64,000 nucleotides of DNA from an uncultured Verrucomicrobia subdivision 3 bacterium (GCA_903921455.1 CAIXPZ010000149.1:7660-71659); one strand, 5' to 3'. Shown: positions 9,150-17,917, counted from the stretch's first letter. Numbers and translations are program-made. The notes: generated by a model not told the origin, from the sequence alone.

Positions 9150-9587
9150 ATGAAAAATCCCTCCCTCGCCGAGCCTCGGCAAACCTTCATGCCGCGCCTC
9201 ATCGCCCTGAGCCTGCTCGCCCTGCTTTTGGCGCTGGCTGGGGCGGGTTGCAAAACCAAGGCCACCGCCGAATTGAACCCCACCGGTATTTATACCCTGA
9301 TCAGCGTGGCTGGCCAAAACGTGCCCGGCAGCCTGACGCACGAGGGCGTGGCGATGCTGGTCAAATCGGGAAGCTTAACCCTGAACGCCGATGGCAGTGG
9401 CCGAAGTATGATGGTATTTGCCGTGCCACCGCAGCCTGATGACCGCCGTGAAGTCATGGCCACCTACACGCAAACCGGCACAGAACTCACCCTGCGCTGG
9501 CAAGGCGCCGGAACGACGAAAGGCCAGCTCCACGGCAGGGAATTCACCATGAACAATGAGGGAATAGTCTTCGTCTACCGGAAATAA
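9150..9587 (+). CDS. Small lipoprotein of unknown function
   Basis: A 145-residue protein with a lipoprotein signal: positively charged start, hydrophobic stretch LIALSLLALLLALAGAG and then the lipidated Cys (GAGC). The mature part has 'NPTGIYTLISVAG..VPGSLTHEG' and short beta strands ending in 'GIVFVYRK', reminiscent of small lipocalin-like or META-like beta proteins that report on a compound bound in a barrel. No firm family. It is divergent from rlmN with a 146-base gap, and its coding start at 9150 is set by the signal peptide. Confidence 0.72.
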   Translation: MKNPSLAEPRQTFMPRLIALSLLALLLALAGAGCKTKATAELNPTGIYTLISVAGQNVPGSLTHEGVAMLVKSGSLTLNADGSGRSMMVFAVPPQPDDRREVMATYTQTGTELTLRWQGAGTTKGQLHGREFTMNNEGIVFVYRK

Positions 9588-9601
9588 TTCGGGGCAACGA
9601 A

Positions 9602-9643
9602 AAACGGGAGGGAAGCGCCTCACGGCCACTCCGCCTCCCGTTC
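9602..9643 (-). terminator. Rho-independent terminator for the PPi-PFK gene
   Basis: Arms AACGGGAGG (9604-9612) and CCTCCCGTT (9635-9643) form a 9-bp stem. Read on the minus strand the hairpin is followed by a T5 run, 17 bases after the stop of the phosphofructokinase gene. It sits between convergent genes. Confidence 0.7.
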
Positions 9644-9659
9644 AAATCGGCAAACGACC

Positions 9660-10892
9660 TCAGTGCTTCACGGCGACCGCCTTGCCCATGGGCTGGCCGA
9701 TGGCCTTGAGCAATTGCACGAACCACCTGGCCTTGATGTTGAACGGCTTGCCGCCCTTGATGCGCTCAAACTCAATCGCGCGGAGCTGTTTGCCGTGGTC
9801 TTCATCTTCGCCCACCACGCCGCCCTTGCCGGCGAAGGCGCATTGCACGGCCTTCACGGCGCAACGCTTGATGAGCTTGCGGTCGGCGGCATTCGCGGCG
9901 GCGGCGCGGCTGAAGTAACCGCTCTTTTGCACGAGCGTTTTTTCCGCGCCGAGCAGTTCGGCAAATTGTTTCGAAAACCACGCACCGACGTTCACCTTAT
10001 CCAGACGCACGTGACCGAACGCATCGCGCGGCACTTCTTCGCCCTTGGCTTCGATCTGCTTGACGATGTCCGCCACGCACGCGCCCTCGGAGATGAAGAG
10101 GTTCACGCAATCGTGCTTGTCCATGATCTTGCGCAGCCGCGCGGCCTCGGCCTTGATGTCGAGCGCCATCTCGGGAATGTAGATGCCGTGGACATCGCGG
10201 CGTTCCTCGCTCAGGCCGAGGTCGGGCAGAAAATTCATCGTGCCCATCAGCTTCCGGTATTCCTCGGCCGTGGCCGCTGTGAGCCAGCCGCAGTTGCGGC
10301 CCATGACTTCGTGAATGATGAGCATGCGCGGATTCGCGTTGTGCTCGGAGACGACGTTCGCAAAATAATGCGCGCCCTCTTCCGCGGCCGTCCAGGCGCC
10401 GAGGCTCTGGTGAATCGGGATGACGTCGTTATCGATTGTCTTGGGCATGCCGACGACGGTGAGGCTGTAATTGTTCGTCTTGAGAAATTTTGCGAGATCG
10501 GCCGCGGCGGTGTTCGTGTCGTCGCCGCCGATGGTGTGCAACACATCCACCCCGTCCTTGATGAGCTGGTCGGCCGCGACCTTCTGCGGGTCCTGGCCTT
10601 CCTTGACGAGTCCCCGCTTCACGCAGTCTTTCACATTGGTGAGCTTCACGCGGCTGTTGCCGATGGGGCTACCGCCGTGTTCCACGAGCGCCTGCCAGTT
10701 CTTGCGGACGGCGGCGGTCACCCTCAGGCTCTTGCCCTGGAGCAGGCCCATGTAGCCGTTCACGTAGCAGATGATCTCCACCTTCGGCGCCTTGCGCGTG
10801 TAGGTTTCGATGAGATAGCCGATGGACGCGCTCAAGCACGGAGCCAAACCGCCCGCCGTCAGGATGCCAACTTTTTTAACTTGTTTGCTCAT
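9660..10892 (-). CDS. pfp: Pyrophosphate-dependent 6-phosphofructokinase
   Basis: A 410-residue enzyme of glycolysis that phosphorylates fructose 6-phosphate. The first-domain motif is GGDDTNTAA (near residue 120) and the substrate loop PKTIDND (near 148). The second Asp of GGDD and the Lys of PKTIDND are the residues that distinguish pyrophosphate-using enzymes from ATP-using ones (GGDG / PGTIDND), so PPi is the likely phosphoryl donor and the reaction is reversible. The ATG at 10890-10892 (MSKQVKKVGILTAGG) starts the nucleotide fold, and the 109-codon upstream extension in frame is not coding-like. A strong terminator follows it. Confidence 0.92.
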   Translation of the reverse strand: MSKQVKKVGILTAGGLAPCLSASIGYLIETYTRKAPKVEIICYVNGYMGLLQGKSLRVTAAVRKNWQALVEHGGSPIGNSRVKLTNVKDCVKRGLVKEGQDPQKVAADQLIKDGVDVLHTIGGDDTNTAAADLAKFLKTNNYSLTVVGMPKTIDNDVIPIHQSLGAWTAAEEGAHYFANVVSEHNANPRMLIIHEVMGRNCGWLTAATAEEYRKLMGTMNFLPDLGLSEERRDVHGIYIPEMALDIKAEAARLRKIMDKHDCVNLFISEGACVADIVKQIEAKGEEVPRDAFGHVRLDKVNVGAWFSKQFAELLGAEKTLVQKSGYFSRAAAANAADRKLIKRCAVKAVQCAFAGKGGVVGEDEDHGKQLRAIEFERIKGGKPFNIKARWFVQLLKAIGQPMGKAVAVKH

Positions 10893-11099
10893 AAAATGTT
10901 TGGGGGAGTTCCATTTTCCAAACGCGGAAAAACTCCTTGCCCTAATGATGGGGTAAACATGATTTAAGCTCAACTTCAAACCTCGGTTCCGCCAGCCGCG
11001 ACGCAGTTGAGAAAGAGAATGCGCTATCGCAGTTAATTTCATTAACAAGCCATTGCTTTTGCTTTTCAGGCCACGGACTTTCCAATTATCGTTCCGGGC

Positions 11100-11615
11100 A
11101 TGAATAAGCCGGTCAACGATGCTCTGGTCGCAGAATATGGCAAAAGACTTCGCGCCGGCGGTCCGTTGGGCGAAGTGTTTCCCTGGCCGATTTCGGAATG
11201 TGAATTCACTGAAACCCAAAAGCTAGTAATCAAGGAGGCGCAAAAAGTCCGGGCGACGTTGCTTAAGAAATTAAAACCCCAGCCACCGGGGCCACCCCCA
11301 TCACCAAAAAAGACCGTCATTCCCAAACCCGTTCCGTCCGTCCCTCCGCCCGACCTAAATACTCCAGCTCTTTCCAAACTGGAAAAGATGCTCTATCTCC
11401 AACAGGGCAAATGCTTCTTCTGCGGTGAAAAACTGTCGCTGACGGAGGCCAACATCGAACATTTGCACCCCCTGTCATTGGGCGGCACCCGCACCGAGGA
11501 CAATGAAGTGGTTTGTCACAAATCCTTGAACGAGACCTTCGGCAACCTTGCGCTCAAACGGAAATTTGAATTTGTCCTCAAAGCAGCCGGATCCTTCCAG
11601 TGCCCGAAAAAGTGA
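11100..11615 (+). CDS. HNH endonuclease-fold protein with proline-rich linker
   Basis: A 171-residue protein. Residues 1-57 are charged and helical. Residues 59-86 form a Pro-rich linker (PQPPGPPPSPKK and PSVPPP). Residues about 92-160 carry an HNH nuclease fold: a zinc pair CFFC, the catalytic-type 'IEHLHPLSLGG', and a second zinc pair region with 'VVCHKSLNETFGN'. HNH domains of this layout occur in McrA-like and other small nucleases, and in many uncharacterised proteins. No partner restriction or mobile gene is adjacent. The target is unknown. Confidence 0.75.
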   Translation: MNKPVNDALVAEYGKRLRAGGPLGEVFPWPISECEFTETQKLVIKEAQKVRATLLKKLKPQPPGPPPSPKKTVIPKPVPSVPPPDLNTPALSKLEKMLYLQQGKCFFCGEKLSLTEANIEHLHPLSLGGTRTEDNEVVCHKSLNETFGNLALKRKFEFVLKAAGSFQCPKK

Positions 11616-11743
11616 GCCAATCCCATCGCCGGATACGCGCGGGCGGCAAAGATTTTCCTCCGACCGGGCGTTGACCCACCGGTTCCGCCCTTCGTTCAGC
11701 CCGCAGTTGCCGGAATCGCAGAGTAGGCTAGAGTGTCAGCGCT

Positions 11744-13180
11744 TTGAAAATTCTCATTACCGGTGCCAACGGTTACATCGGACGGCGGCTGATTCCCGTT
11801 CTGCTGGAGCAGGGCTACGAACTGTTCTGCTGCATCCGCGACAAGGCGCGCTTTGACTGGCACCAACGGCATGAACGCTTGCACACGCTCGAACTTGATT
11901 TTCTTAAAGCAGATTCGGCGGTGGAATTTCCCCAAGACCTCGACGTCGCGTTCTATCTCATCCACTCGATGAACAGTGTCATCGGCGATTTTGCCGCGCC
12001 GGAGCGCCAATCCGCCCACCGTTTCTGCGAATTGCTGGAATCAACCGGTTGCCGCCAGATTATCTATCTCAGCGGCATCGTGAATAAGAAAAATCTTTCC
12101 ACACATCTCTCCTCGCGGCTCGCCGTGGAAAAGATTTTACGGTCTAGCCGGATTCCTTGCACCGTGTTGCGCGCTGGTATCGTGGTGGGTTCCGGCAGCG
12201 CTTCGTTTGAAATCATCCGCGATTTGGTGGAAAAACTGCCGGTGATGATCGCGCCGAAATGGCTGCAAACGCGCGGCCAGCCCATCGCCGTCCGCAACGT
12301 CATCCAGTTCCTCACCGGCGTGATGCTGCGGGAAGAAACGTTCAATCGCGACTTTGACATCGGCGGCCCCGAGGTTCTGAACTACCGGCAGATGCTCACG
12401 CAATTCGCCGACGTGCGCGGCTTGCGGCGGCTCATCATCACCGTGCCGGTCATGACGCCGCGCCTTTCCTCCTACTGGCTTTACTTCATCACTTCCACGT
12501 CCTTCGCGCTGGCGGCGAACCTAGTGGACAGCATGAAGATCGACACCATCCCGCGCAAAAATGATCTCGCCGAAAAACTCGGCATCACGCTCATCACTTA
12601 CAAGCAGGCCGTGGCGCTCGCGCTGGAACGCATCGAATCCGGCAACGTCGTCAGCGGCTGGAAAGATTCCTTCGCCTCGTCCGGCGCGAGTCTGGCGCTG
12701 ATGCACTCGGCCAATGTGCCGGAGCACGGCTATTTTAAAGATATACGGACGCGCCTGGTCGCCGGTCGCGTGGAACCCGTCTGGCAGCGCGTCTGGAGCA
12801 TCGGCGGCGACACCGGCTGGTATTACGGCAACTGGCTATGGGCGCTGCGCGGCCTGCTCGACAAAATGGTCGGCGGCGTGGGCCTGAACCGCGGCCGCAC
12901 ACACGTCAACGACATCGAGGTGGGCGACGCGTTGGATTTCTGGCGCGTGCTCGTCGCGGACAAACAAACCAAACGCCTCCTGCTCTTTGCCGAAATGCGG
13001 CTGCCCGGCGAAGCGTGGCTGGAATTTCAGATCGTCCCGACGAAGGATGGCGACCTGCTCAGCCAGACCGCCACGTTCCGTCCGCGCGGCGTTTTGGGCC
13101 GGCTTTACTGGTATGCGGTGCTTCCGCTGCACCATTTCATCTTCAACGGCATGATTAACGCGCTGACGAAAGTAAATTGA
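11744..13180 (+). CDS. NAD(P)-binding SDR with DUF2867 domain
   Basis: A 478-residue protein. Residues 1-230 are an atypical short-chain dehydrogenase/NmrA-like fold (ILITGANGYIGRRL at the N-terminus, 'IIYLSGIV', 'TVLRAGIVVGSGS'). Residues about 320-470 form a DUF2867 domain (GLNRGRTH..D..VGDALDFWRV and a final hydrophobic 'WYAVLPLHHFIFNGM' segment). This architecture is common and is often annotated as complex I NDUFA9 subunit-like or SDR oxidoreductase. The start is a TTG at 11744, since no ATG or GTG in frame precedes the ILITGANG motif. Biological substrate unknown. Confidence 0.85.
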   Translation: MKILITGANGYIGRRLIPVLLEQGYELFCCIRDKARFDWHQRHERLHTLELDFLKADSAVEFPQDLDVAFYLIHSMNSVIGDFAAPERQSAHRFCELLESTGCRQIIYLSGIVNKKNLSTHLSSRLAVEKILRSSRIPCTVLRAGIVVGSGSASFEIIRDLVEKLPVMIAPKWLQTRGQPIAVRNVIQFLTGVMLREETFNRDFDIGGPEVLNYRQMLTQFADVRGLRRLIITVPVMTPRLSSYWLYFITSTSFALAANLVDSMKIDTIPRKNDLAEKLGITLITYKQAVALALERIESGNVVSGWKDSFASSGASLALMHSANVPEHGYFKDIRTRLVAGRVEPVWQRVWSIGGDTGWYYGNWLWALRGLLDKMVGGVGLNRGRTHVNDIEVGDALDFWRVLVADKQTKRLLLFAEMRLPGEAWLEFQIVPTKDGDLLSQTATFRPRGVLGRLYWYAVLPLHHFIFNGMINALTKVN

Positions 13181-13183
13181 TTT

Positions 13184-13527
13184 ATGGCCAACGAAATTTC
13201 TCTTGTGATAATTATTGTCGGTGGTGCCGGCGGCATTGGTTCCGCCGAGACCCGCAAACTGGCTGCGCGCGCTTAATGCTGTAGCAACCCGACGGTGGCA
13301 GCATCATGCTCTGCTCCTTGGTGTCATGAGGCGCGGACTCGTGAATCACGAAGCCATGGTCGGCGTGGAAATTTCGGAGCTGGCGGCCGCGGCGAGTCAT
13401 GCGCGGTTCACCGTGAGCGTGAATGGCGTCGCCCTCGGTCTGACGCGCAGGGATATTGCCCGTGCGCTCACTCAAAATGAAGCCACGCCAAGATGTCCCG
13501 GCGGTGCATCCGCTGGGCCGATGGATT
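13184..13527 (+). pseudogene. Decayed SDR oxidoreductase remnant
   Basis: Directly after the previous gene, the plus strand retains pieces of a classical short-chain dehydrogenase in different frames. An ATG at 13184 opens 30 codons ending in IVGGAGGIGSAETRKLAARA and then a stop, which is the glycine-rich NAD-binding motif. A shifted frame then holds 'DGGSIMLCSLVS', a third holds 'GLVNHEAMVGVEI...' through 'GVALGLTRRDIARALTQNEA', and another holds 'VHPLGRWI', all in the order of a family member. Roughly half of the coding length is missing. I read this as a pseudogene broken by deletions and frameshifts. Confidence 0.65.
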
Positions 13528-13578
13528 TGAGGCCCTTTGGGATATTCAACGCCGCTTTTTCTTCCGTCGCTCTGCGCG

Positions 13579-14013
13579 TTACTTGCAGAAGATGTCGAGG
13601 CCTTTGCCGGTTTCCAGATAGGTCTTCAGGCTGGAGAGCACTTTCGGCCAGCCGCCGGAAACTTTTTTCACCATCGTCGAACCGGTTTTGAAACTGCCGT
13701 GGGTGACGACGAGGCATGTCATGTCTGCCACCGCCGCGATCTCAAACGTGACGCGGGATTTGTCCGCGAGATCGTCCGGGTCGGCCCAGCTCAGCACAAG
13801 CCGCTTGGGCGGCGTGGATTCCAGCACTTTGCCGGTGATCCAGACTTCGTGGTCGGGATTGTGGTGTTCCCATTTCGAGCCGCGTTTCCAATCGGAGACG
13901 TTGGTCATCTTGCCCCAGTATTTGGCGGTGAATGCGGGTTTGGTTATGGCGGCCCAGACGGCTTTCGGCGTCGAGCGGATGTAGGTGGTGTAAACGAGCT
14001 TTGGTTTTTGCAT
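13579..14013 (-). CDS. SRPBCC/AHSA1-family protein
   Basis: A 144-residue START-like (AHA1, activator of Hsp90 ATPase homologue 1) domain: 'VYTTYIRSTPKAVWAAIT', 'YWG', 'PPKRLVLSWADPDD' and 'GGWPKVLSSLKTYLETG' follow the family pattern. Such proteins have a hydrophobic pocket and unknown ligands. It is the downstream partner of an ArsR-type regulator, 21 bases away on the same strand, a very common gene pair in bacteria. The pair probably forms one operon controlled by the regulator. Confidence 0.87.
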   Translation of the reverse strand: MQKPKLVYTTYIRSTPKAVWAAITKPAFTAKYWGKMTNVSDWKRGSKWEHHNPDHEVWITGKVLESTPPKRLVLSWADPDDLADKSRVTFEIAAVADMTCLVVTHGSFKTGSTMVKKVSGGWPKVLSSLKTYLETGKGLDIFCK

Positions 14014-14034
14014 ACCGGCATTCTTTCTAATTTT

Positions 14035-14367
14035 TTATTTGGTTGGTTGCTTGTTTGGTTGGTTTTGTTCGAGACCTTGCTTCAGATCGCCCAACGCCTG
14101 GAGGCGCTGGCGTTCATATTTGCCGATCCAGCGCGCGGAGATCTCGTGGATCGGCACCGGATTGAGGTAATGCAGCTTCTCGCGCCCGCGCCAGACGACG
14201 ACGACCAGATTCGCCGCTTCGAGCTGCCGCAAATGTTTCGTGACCGCCTGCCGCGTCATGTCCAGATGCGCGCCCAATTCGCCGAGCGTCTGGCCGTTGC
14301 TCGCATGCAACTGGTCCAGCAACTTCCGGCGGCTCTCGTCGGCCAAGGCTTTGAAGACTGCATCCAT
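14035..14367 (-). CDS. ArsR-family winged-helix regulator
   Basis: A 110-residue DNA-binding repressor. 'MDAVFKALADESRRKLLDQLH' and 'GELGAHLDMTRQAVTKHLRQLEAANLVV' are the winged-helix recognition region of the ArsR/SmtB group. 'REKLHYLNPVPIHEI' is the conserved extension of regulators paired with SRPBCC proteins. No metal-binding CxC motif is seen. The ATG at 14365-14367 is used in preference to a TTG at 14383-14385, which falls inside the palindrome. It is the first gene of a two-gene operon and likely represses itself through the palindrome just upstream. Confidence 0.88.
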   Translation of the reverse strand: MDAVFKALADESRRKLLDQLHASNGQTLGELGAHLDMTRQAVTKHLRQLEAANLVVVVWRGREKLHYLNPVPIHEISARWIGKYERQRLQALGDLKQGLEQNQPNKQPTK

Positions 14368-14381
14368 CACGGGGATAATAT

Positions 14382-14397
14382 GCAACCAAAAGGTTGC
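14382..14397. promoter_or_regulatory. Operator-like palindrome upstream of the ArsR/SRPBCC pair
   Basis: GCAACC-AAAA-GGTTGC is a perfect 6-bp inverted repeat with a 4-bp centre, 15-30 bases upstream of the regulator's ATG. ArsR-family regulators bind short palindromes of this type over their own promoters, so it is the probable binding site for autorepression. Confidence 0.6.
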
Positions 14398-14532
14398 TGG
14401 TCAAGCGGGGAGCTGCGCTTTATTTTTTGGAATCACCCCGCCGCCATAAATCCTTGCGTTTGCGGGCCAGTCGGCTTTCCTGATGCGGACGTGAATACCG
14501 TTGAAAACCAAACTAGCGCGAAGCTGCGGCCG

Positions 14533-15195
14533 ATGGATTACTGGTGGCTCTGGGTATTCGATATGGTGTTGATGACCGCGGGCATGTGGTTTTATCTCGC
14601 CACAAACTACGGCACCTATGAGTTCTTCGCCAAGGCGTGCGCCATGGCGCTGTTGCCGCTCATCCCGGCGTTGGTGCTGGTCGGTGGCGCGGGCAGCACG
14701 GTGTTCGCCCTGACGAAAGTGCTGATCGATCGGCGCGGCGTGAAACCGCCGGCGGCGCGGGCGCTGCTAGTCGGGCCCGCGCTGGTTTTGACGCTGGCGC
14801 TCGGGCTGCTGGGCGTATTTAAGTCGCCCACCCACCGGCTGGGTTACATTTGCATCGGCCAGGCACCGGCATCGGCCAGTCAGGTGGAGCTCGCGGGTTA
14901 CTCCACCTTTCTGCGCGCGGAATGGCTGGCGGAGTTCCGGGCCGGGCAAAAGGATTTTGAGACGCTGGTCGCCCGGGCGAAGCTGGTGCCGGCGGACGCC
15001 TTCGAACTCCAAACGTTCTTCGCGACCTCCGCCCTGCGCACCACCCGGTTGGGCCAACGCCTGCCGGCGTTGGGAAGCGTGGCCTGTTTTAAACGGGTAT
15101 TCCGGGAAAGCGAAGAGCACCAGCGGGGCCGCGTGTATGCGCTGTTCGATGCGGCCACGGGCACGGCGGCTGTGATCCGGGCTTACCACGATTGA
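14533..15195 (+). CDS. Small membrane protein of unknown function
   Basis: A 220-residue protein. The N-terminal third has three hydrophobic segments (residues about 4-22, 30-60 and 72-95: 'LWVFDMVLMTAGMWFYLA', 'ACAMALLPLIPALVLVGGAGSTVFALTKVLI', 'ARALLVGPALVLTLALGLLGVF'), followed by a soluble, helical C-terminal domain of about 120 residues. The in-frame extension upstream to 13537 overlays two minus-strand genes and is rejected. The ATG at 14533 starts just before the first membrane segment. No recognised family. Transcribed in the same direction as the following BASS transporter gene, 12 bases downstream. Confidence 0.65.
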   Translation: MDYWWLWVFDMVLMTAGMWFYLATNYGTYEFFAKACAMALLPLIPALVLVGGAGSTVFALTKVLIDRRGVKPPAARALLVGPALVLTLALGLLGVFKSPTHRLGYICIGQAPASASQVELAGYSTFLRAEWLAEFRAGQKDFETLVARAKLVPADAFELQTFFATSALRTTRLGQRLPALGSVACFKRVFRESEEHQRGRVYALFDAATGTAAVIRAYHD

Positions 15196-15207
15196 ACCGC
15201 TGTCCGC

Positions 15208-16146
15208 ATGCACCGCATCCTTGGCCTCGCCACCAACCTGTTCCCCGTCTGGGTTCTGGTCGGCGGTGCGCTGGCGCTGGCTCAGCCCGGTTGGTTCACG
15301 TGGTTCCGCGGCGAGCTGATCACCTACGGCCTGGCGGTCATCATGCTCGGCATGGGCATCACGCTGACGGTGGACGATTTCAAGTGCGTCCTGAAGATGC
15401 CGCGCGCGGTCGGCATCGGAGTCGTGGCGCACTACGTTATTATGCCGTTTCTCGGGTGGAGCATCGCGCATCTGCTGAAGCTGGAAACGCAATTCGCGGT
15501 CGGCTTGATCTTGGTTTCCTGCTGTCCCTGCGGCACGGCGTCGAACGTGGTGAACTATCTCGCCCGCTCGAACGTCGCGCTCTCGGTGCTAATGACCATG
15601 TGCTCGACCCTCATCGCCATTGTGATGACGCCGCTGTTGACGAAATGGCTCGCGGGCAAATATGTGCCGGTGGATGCGCTGGGACTATTCCTGAGCACGG
15701 TAAAAATCGTGTTGGCCCCTGTCATCGGTGGCGTGCTGCTGAACCGCTATGCCCCGCGGCTGGTGAAATGCGTCCTGCCGGTGTCGCCGCTGATATCGGT
15801 GCTGGTCATCACGCTGATCTGCGCGAGCATCATCGGCAGCAGCGCGAAGGACTTTGCGCGGTCCGGCGCGGAACTGATCCTGGCCGTGTTTCTCCTGCAC
15901 ACGGGCGGATTTTTCCTCGGCTATTTCGCGAGCCGCCTGCTGCGCTGCGACGAAGTGACGAGCCGGACGATTTCCGTGGAGGTCGGGATGCAGAACTCCG
16001 GCCTCGGCGCGGCGCTGGCGCGGGAACATTTCGCCGCGCTGCCGCTCGCGGCCTTGCCCTGCGCCATTTCGGCGACGTTCCATTCGGTCATCGGTAGCGT
16101 GCTGGCGGGGCTTTGGCGGTTGCGTCCGGTCAAAACGATAAGATAA
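15208..16146 (+). CDS. Bile acid:sodium symporter (BASS) family transporter
   Basis: A 312-residue inner-membrane transporter with about ten hydrophobic segments. The conserved 'AVGLILVSCCPCGTASNVVNYLARSNVAL' crossover region and 'VEVGMQNSGLGAALA' are diagnostic of the SBF/BASS family, which moves organic anions (bile acid-like compounds, keto acids, pantothenate and so on) with sodium. Members of the YocS/PanS type are this size. Substrate not predictable from sequence. It forms a tight gene run with the flanking genes (12 and 9 bases), suggesting cotranscription. Confidence 0.87.
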   Translation: MHRILGLATNLFPVWVLVGGALALAQPGWFTWFRGELITYGLAVIMLGMGITLTVDDFKCVLKMPRAVGIGVVAHYVIMPFLGWSIAHLLKLETQFAVGLILVSCCPCGTASNVVNYLARSNVALSVLMTMCSTLIAIVMTPLLTKWLAGKYVPVDALGLFLSTVKIVLAPVIGGVLLNRYAPRLVKCVLPVSPLISVLVITLICASIIGSSAKDFARSGAELILAVFLLHTGGFFLGYFASRLLRCDEVTSRTISVEVGMQNSGLGAALAREHFAALPLAALPCAISATFHSVIGSVLAGLWRLRPVKTIR

Positions 16147-16155
16147 AATCCCACC

Positions 16156-16698
16156 ATGCCAGCGGTCATCGAGAACAAAATCCAGACGGCGCGCTCATTG
16201 TGTGAACAATGTGCGTGGCCGGAGGTGTTGACGTTCGCCCAGCAATGGCGCACCACTCATCCGGCGGAGGCCAAGGCTTTTTATTATCAAGCTATCGCGC
16301 TGGCGGCGCTGGGCCGTTTCGTGGAAGCGGAGACCAGTTACCGCCGCGCGCTGAAATTGGACGCGGCGGATTTTAAGACGTGGAACAATCTCGCCGCCCT
16401 GCTGTTTCAGGCGTTGAACCGGCCCGCCGAGGGCGCGCAGTGTCTGGCGCAGGCGTTGCAGATCGATCCGGGCAACCAGCTCGGCTGGGCGAACCTCGCC
16501 AGCATGAACGGCCAGCTTGGCCGCCACGCCCAGGCGCTGGATTGCGCGGAACGCGCGCTGGCGCTCGACCCGCACATGGTGGAGGCGCAGTTGCATCGCG
16601 CCCGGGCAGCGCAGGCCTTGGGCAAACCGGAAGTCGTTCGCGCGGCCAGCGAGGCGCTCGCCCAGCTGCCGTCGGAGAAGTTCCGTCGCGCCCGGTAA
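16156..16698 (+). CDS. Tetratricopeptide repeat protein
   Basis: A 180-residue soluble protein with at least three TPR units in residues about 35-165 ('AKAFYYQAIALAALGRFVEAETSYRRALKLDAAD', 'WNNLAALLFQALNRPAEGAQCLAQALQIDPGN', 'WANLASMNGQLGRHAQALDCAERALALDPHM'). Each has the canonical W/L-G-Y-A-F-A-P spacing. It would act as a protein-protein scaffold. It lacks a signal peptide. It precedes mqnC by 41 bases. Confidence 0.85.
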   Translation: MPAVIENKIQTARSLCEQCAWPEVLTFAQQWRTTHPAEAKAFYYQAIALAALGRFVEAETSYRRALKLDAADFKTWNNLAALLFQALNRPAEGAQCLAQALQIDPGNQLGWANLASMNGQLGRHAQALDCAERALALDPHMVEAQLHRARAAQALGKPEVVRAASEALAQLPSEKFRRAR

Positions 16699-16739
16699 GG
16701 CGCGCTTGTCGACCCGAATATTTGTGCTAATTTTCCCCC

Positions 16740-17873
16740 GTGATTTACGACGCGTCACTCGACGGATTGCTGCAAAAAGTTTGGGACGGCCACCGTATTG
16801 ACCGGACCGAAGCGAAGCGCCTGTATGCCCTGCCGCTGGAGGAGCTCGGCGCGCTGGCCGACCGCCGCCGCCAACTCGCGAAGGCCAAGGCTTACAACGG
16901 CCGCGGCAACGAAATCGTCTCGTTCAACGTGGACCGCAACGTGAATTACACAAATGTCTGCAATGTCTATTGCAAGTTCTGCGCATTTTACCGGACGGAG
17001 AAAGACGGTGATGCTTACGTCATCTCGCTGGCCGAGATGGATCAGAAGATCGCGGAAACCCTTGCGCTCGGCGGCACGCAGATCCTCATGCAGGGCGGCC
17101 ATCATCCCAAGCTGACAAAGCAGTGGTATCTCGATCTCCTCTCGCACATCCAAAACAAGTGGCCGCAGATCAATATCCACGGCTTCAGCCCGAGCGAGTT
17201 CGTCCACTTTCGCGACGTGTTCAACGAACCGCTGGAAAAAATCATCGGCGACTTCAAAGCGGCGGGCCTTGGCTCGATTCCCGGCGGCGGCGGCGAAATC
17301 CTCGTGGATAGCGTCCGTCAGCGCGTCGCGCCGCTCAAGGCGATGAGCAACGACTGGCTCAAGGTCATGGATATCGCGCACAAATTCGGTTTGTATTCGA
17401 GCGCGACGATGATGTTCGGCCACGTCGAGACGATTGATGACCGCATCGAGCATCTTGACCGGCTGCGCGCGCAGCAGGACATTTCCCTGAAACGCGTGGC
17501 GGAATACGATGGCAATGGCGTGAAGCCTGCACATTTCACGGCATTCATCTGCTGGACGTTTCAGGCGGAGCATACCAAGCTCCGCGCCCCGACGGTGGGC
17601 GCGCACGAATATTTACGGACGCAGGCGCTGGGCCGTATCTATCTGGATAACTTCGAGAACATCCAAAGCTCGTGGGTGACGCAGGGTTTGGAGATCGGTC
17701 AGGTCGCTCTGAAATACGGGGCAAATGATCTCGGCAGCATCATGATCGAGGAAAATGTCGTCTCGCAGGCGGGCACGACGTTCCACATGACGGTGCCGGA
17801 CATGCACCGTCTTATCAAAGATCTCGGCTATGAGCCGCATCAGCGCGACAACTGGTATCGGCTGGTGAATTGA
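16740..17873 (+). CDS. mqnC: Cyclic dehypoxanthine futalosine synthase MqnC
   Basis: Radical SAM enzyme of the futalosine route of menaquinone synthesis, converting dehypoxanthine futalosine to its cyclic form. The SAM cluster motif is C74-x3-C78-x2-C81 (CNVYCKFC), preceded by SFNVDRNVNYTN. The C-terminal half shows 'GLGSIPGGGGEILVD', 'MMFGHVET' and 'SSWVTQGLEIGQVALKYGANDLGS', characteristic of MqnC and distinct from MqnE. Start is GTG at 16740. Other mqn genes are not in this window. Confidence 0.93.
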   Translation: MIYDASLDGLLQKVWDGHRIDRTEAKRLYALPLEELGALADRRRQLAKAKAYNGRGNEIVSFNVDRNVNYTNVCNVYCKFCAFYRTEKDGDAYVISLAEMDQKIAETLALGGTQILMQGGHHPKLTKQWYLDLLSHIQNKWPQINIHGFSPSEFVHFRDVFNEPLEKIIGDFKAAGLGSIPGGGGEILVDSVRQRVAPLKAMSNDWLKVMDIAHKFGLYSSATMMFGHVETIDDRIEHLDRLRAQQDISLKRVAEYDGNGVKPAHFTAFICWTFQAEHTKLRAPTVGAHEYLRTQALGRIYLDNFENIQSSWVTQGLEIGQVALKYGANDLGSIMIEENVVSQAGTTFHMTVPDMHRLIKDLGYEPHQRDNWYRLVN

Positions 17874-17917
17874 GAATTTGATTGCCCGCCACCGTCAGCC
17901 GCGACCATCCTTTCACC

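Noticed and set aside
7942..9153. 403-codon plus-strand frame
   Set aside because: Antisense of rlmN. Repetitive Arg/His/Gln composition typical of GC-rich shadows.
9663..10967. 434-codon plus-strand frame
   Set aside because: Antisense of the PPi-phosphofructokinase gene. His/Arg/Val-rich shadow composition and no family features.
13537..14532. N-terminal two-thirds of a 552-codon plus-strand frame
   Set aside because: It runs antisense through the AHSA1 and ArsR genes, whose families are unmistakable. Only the part from the ATG at 14533 has membrane-protein character.
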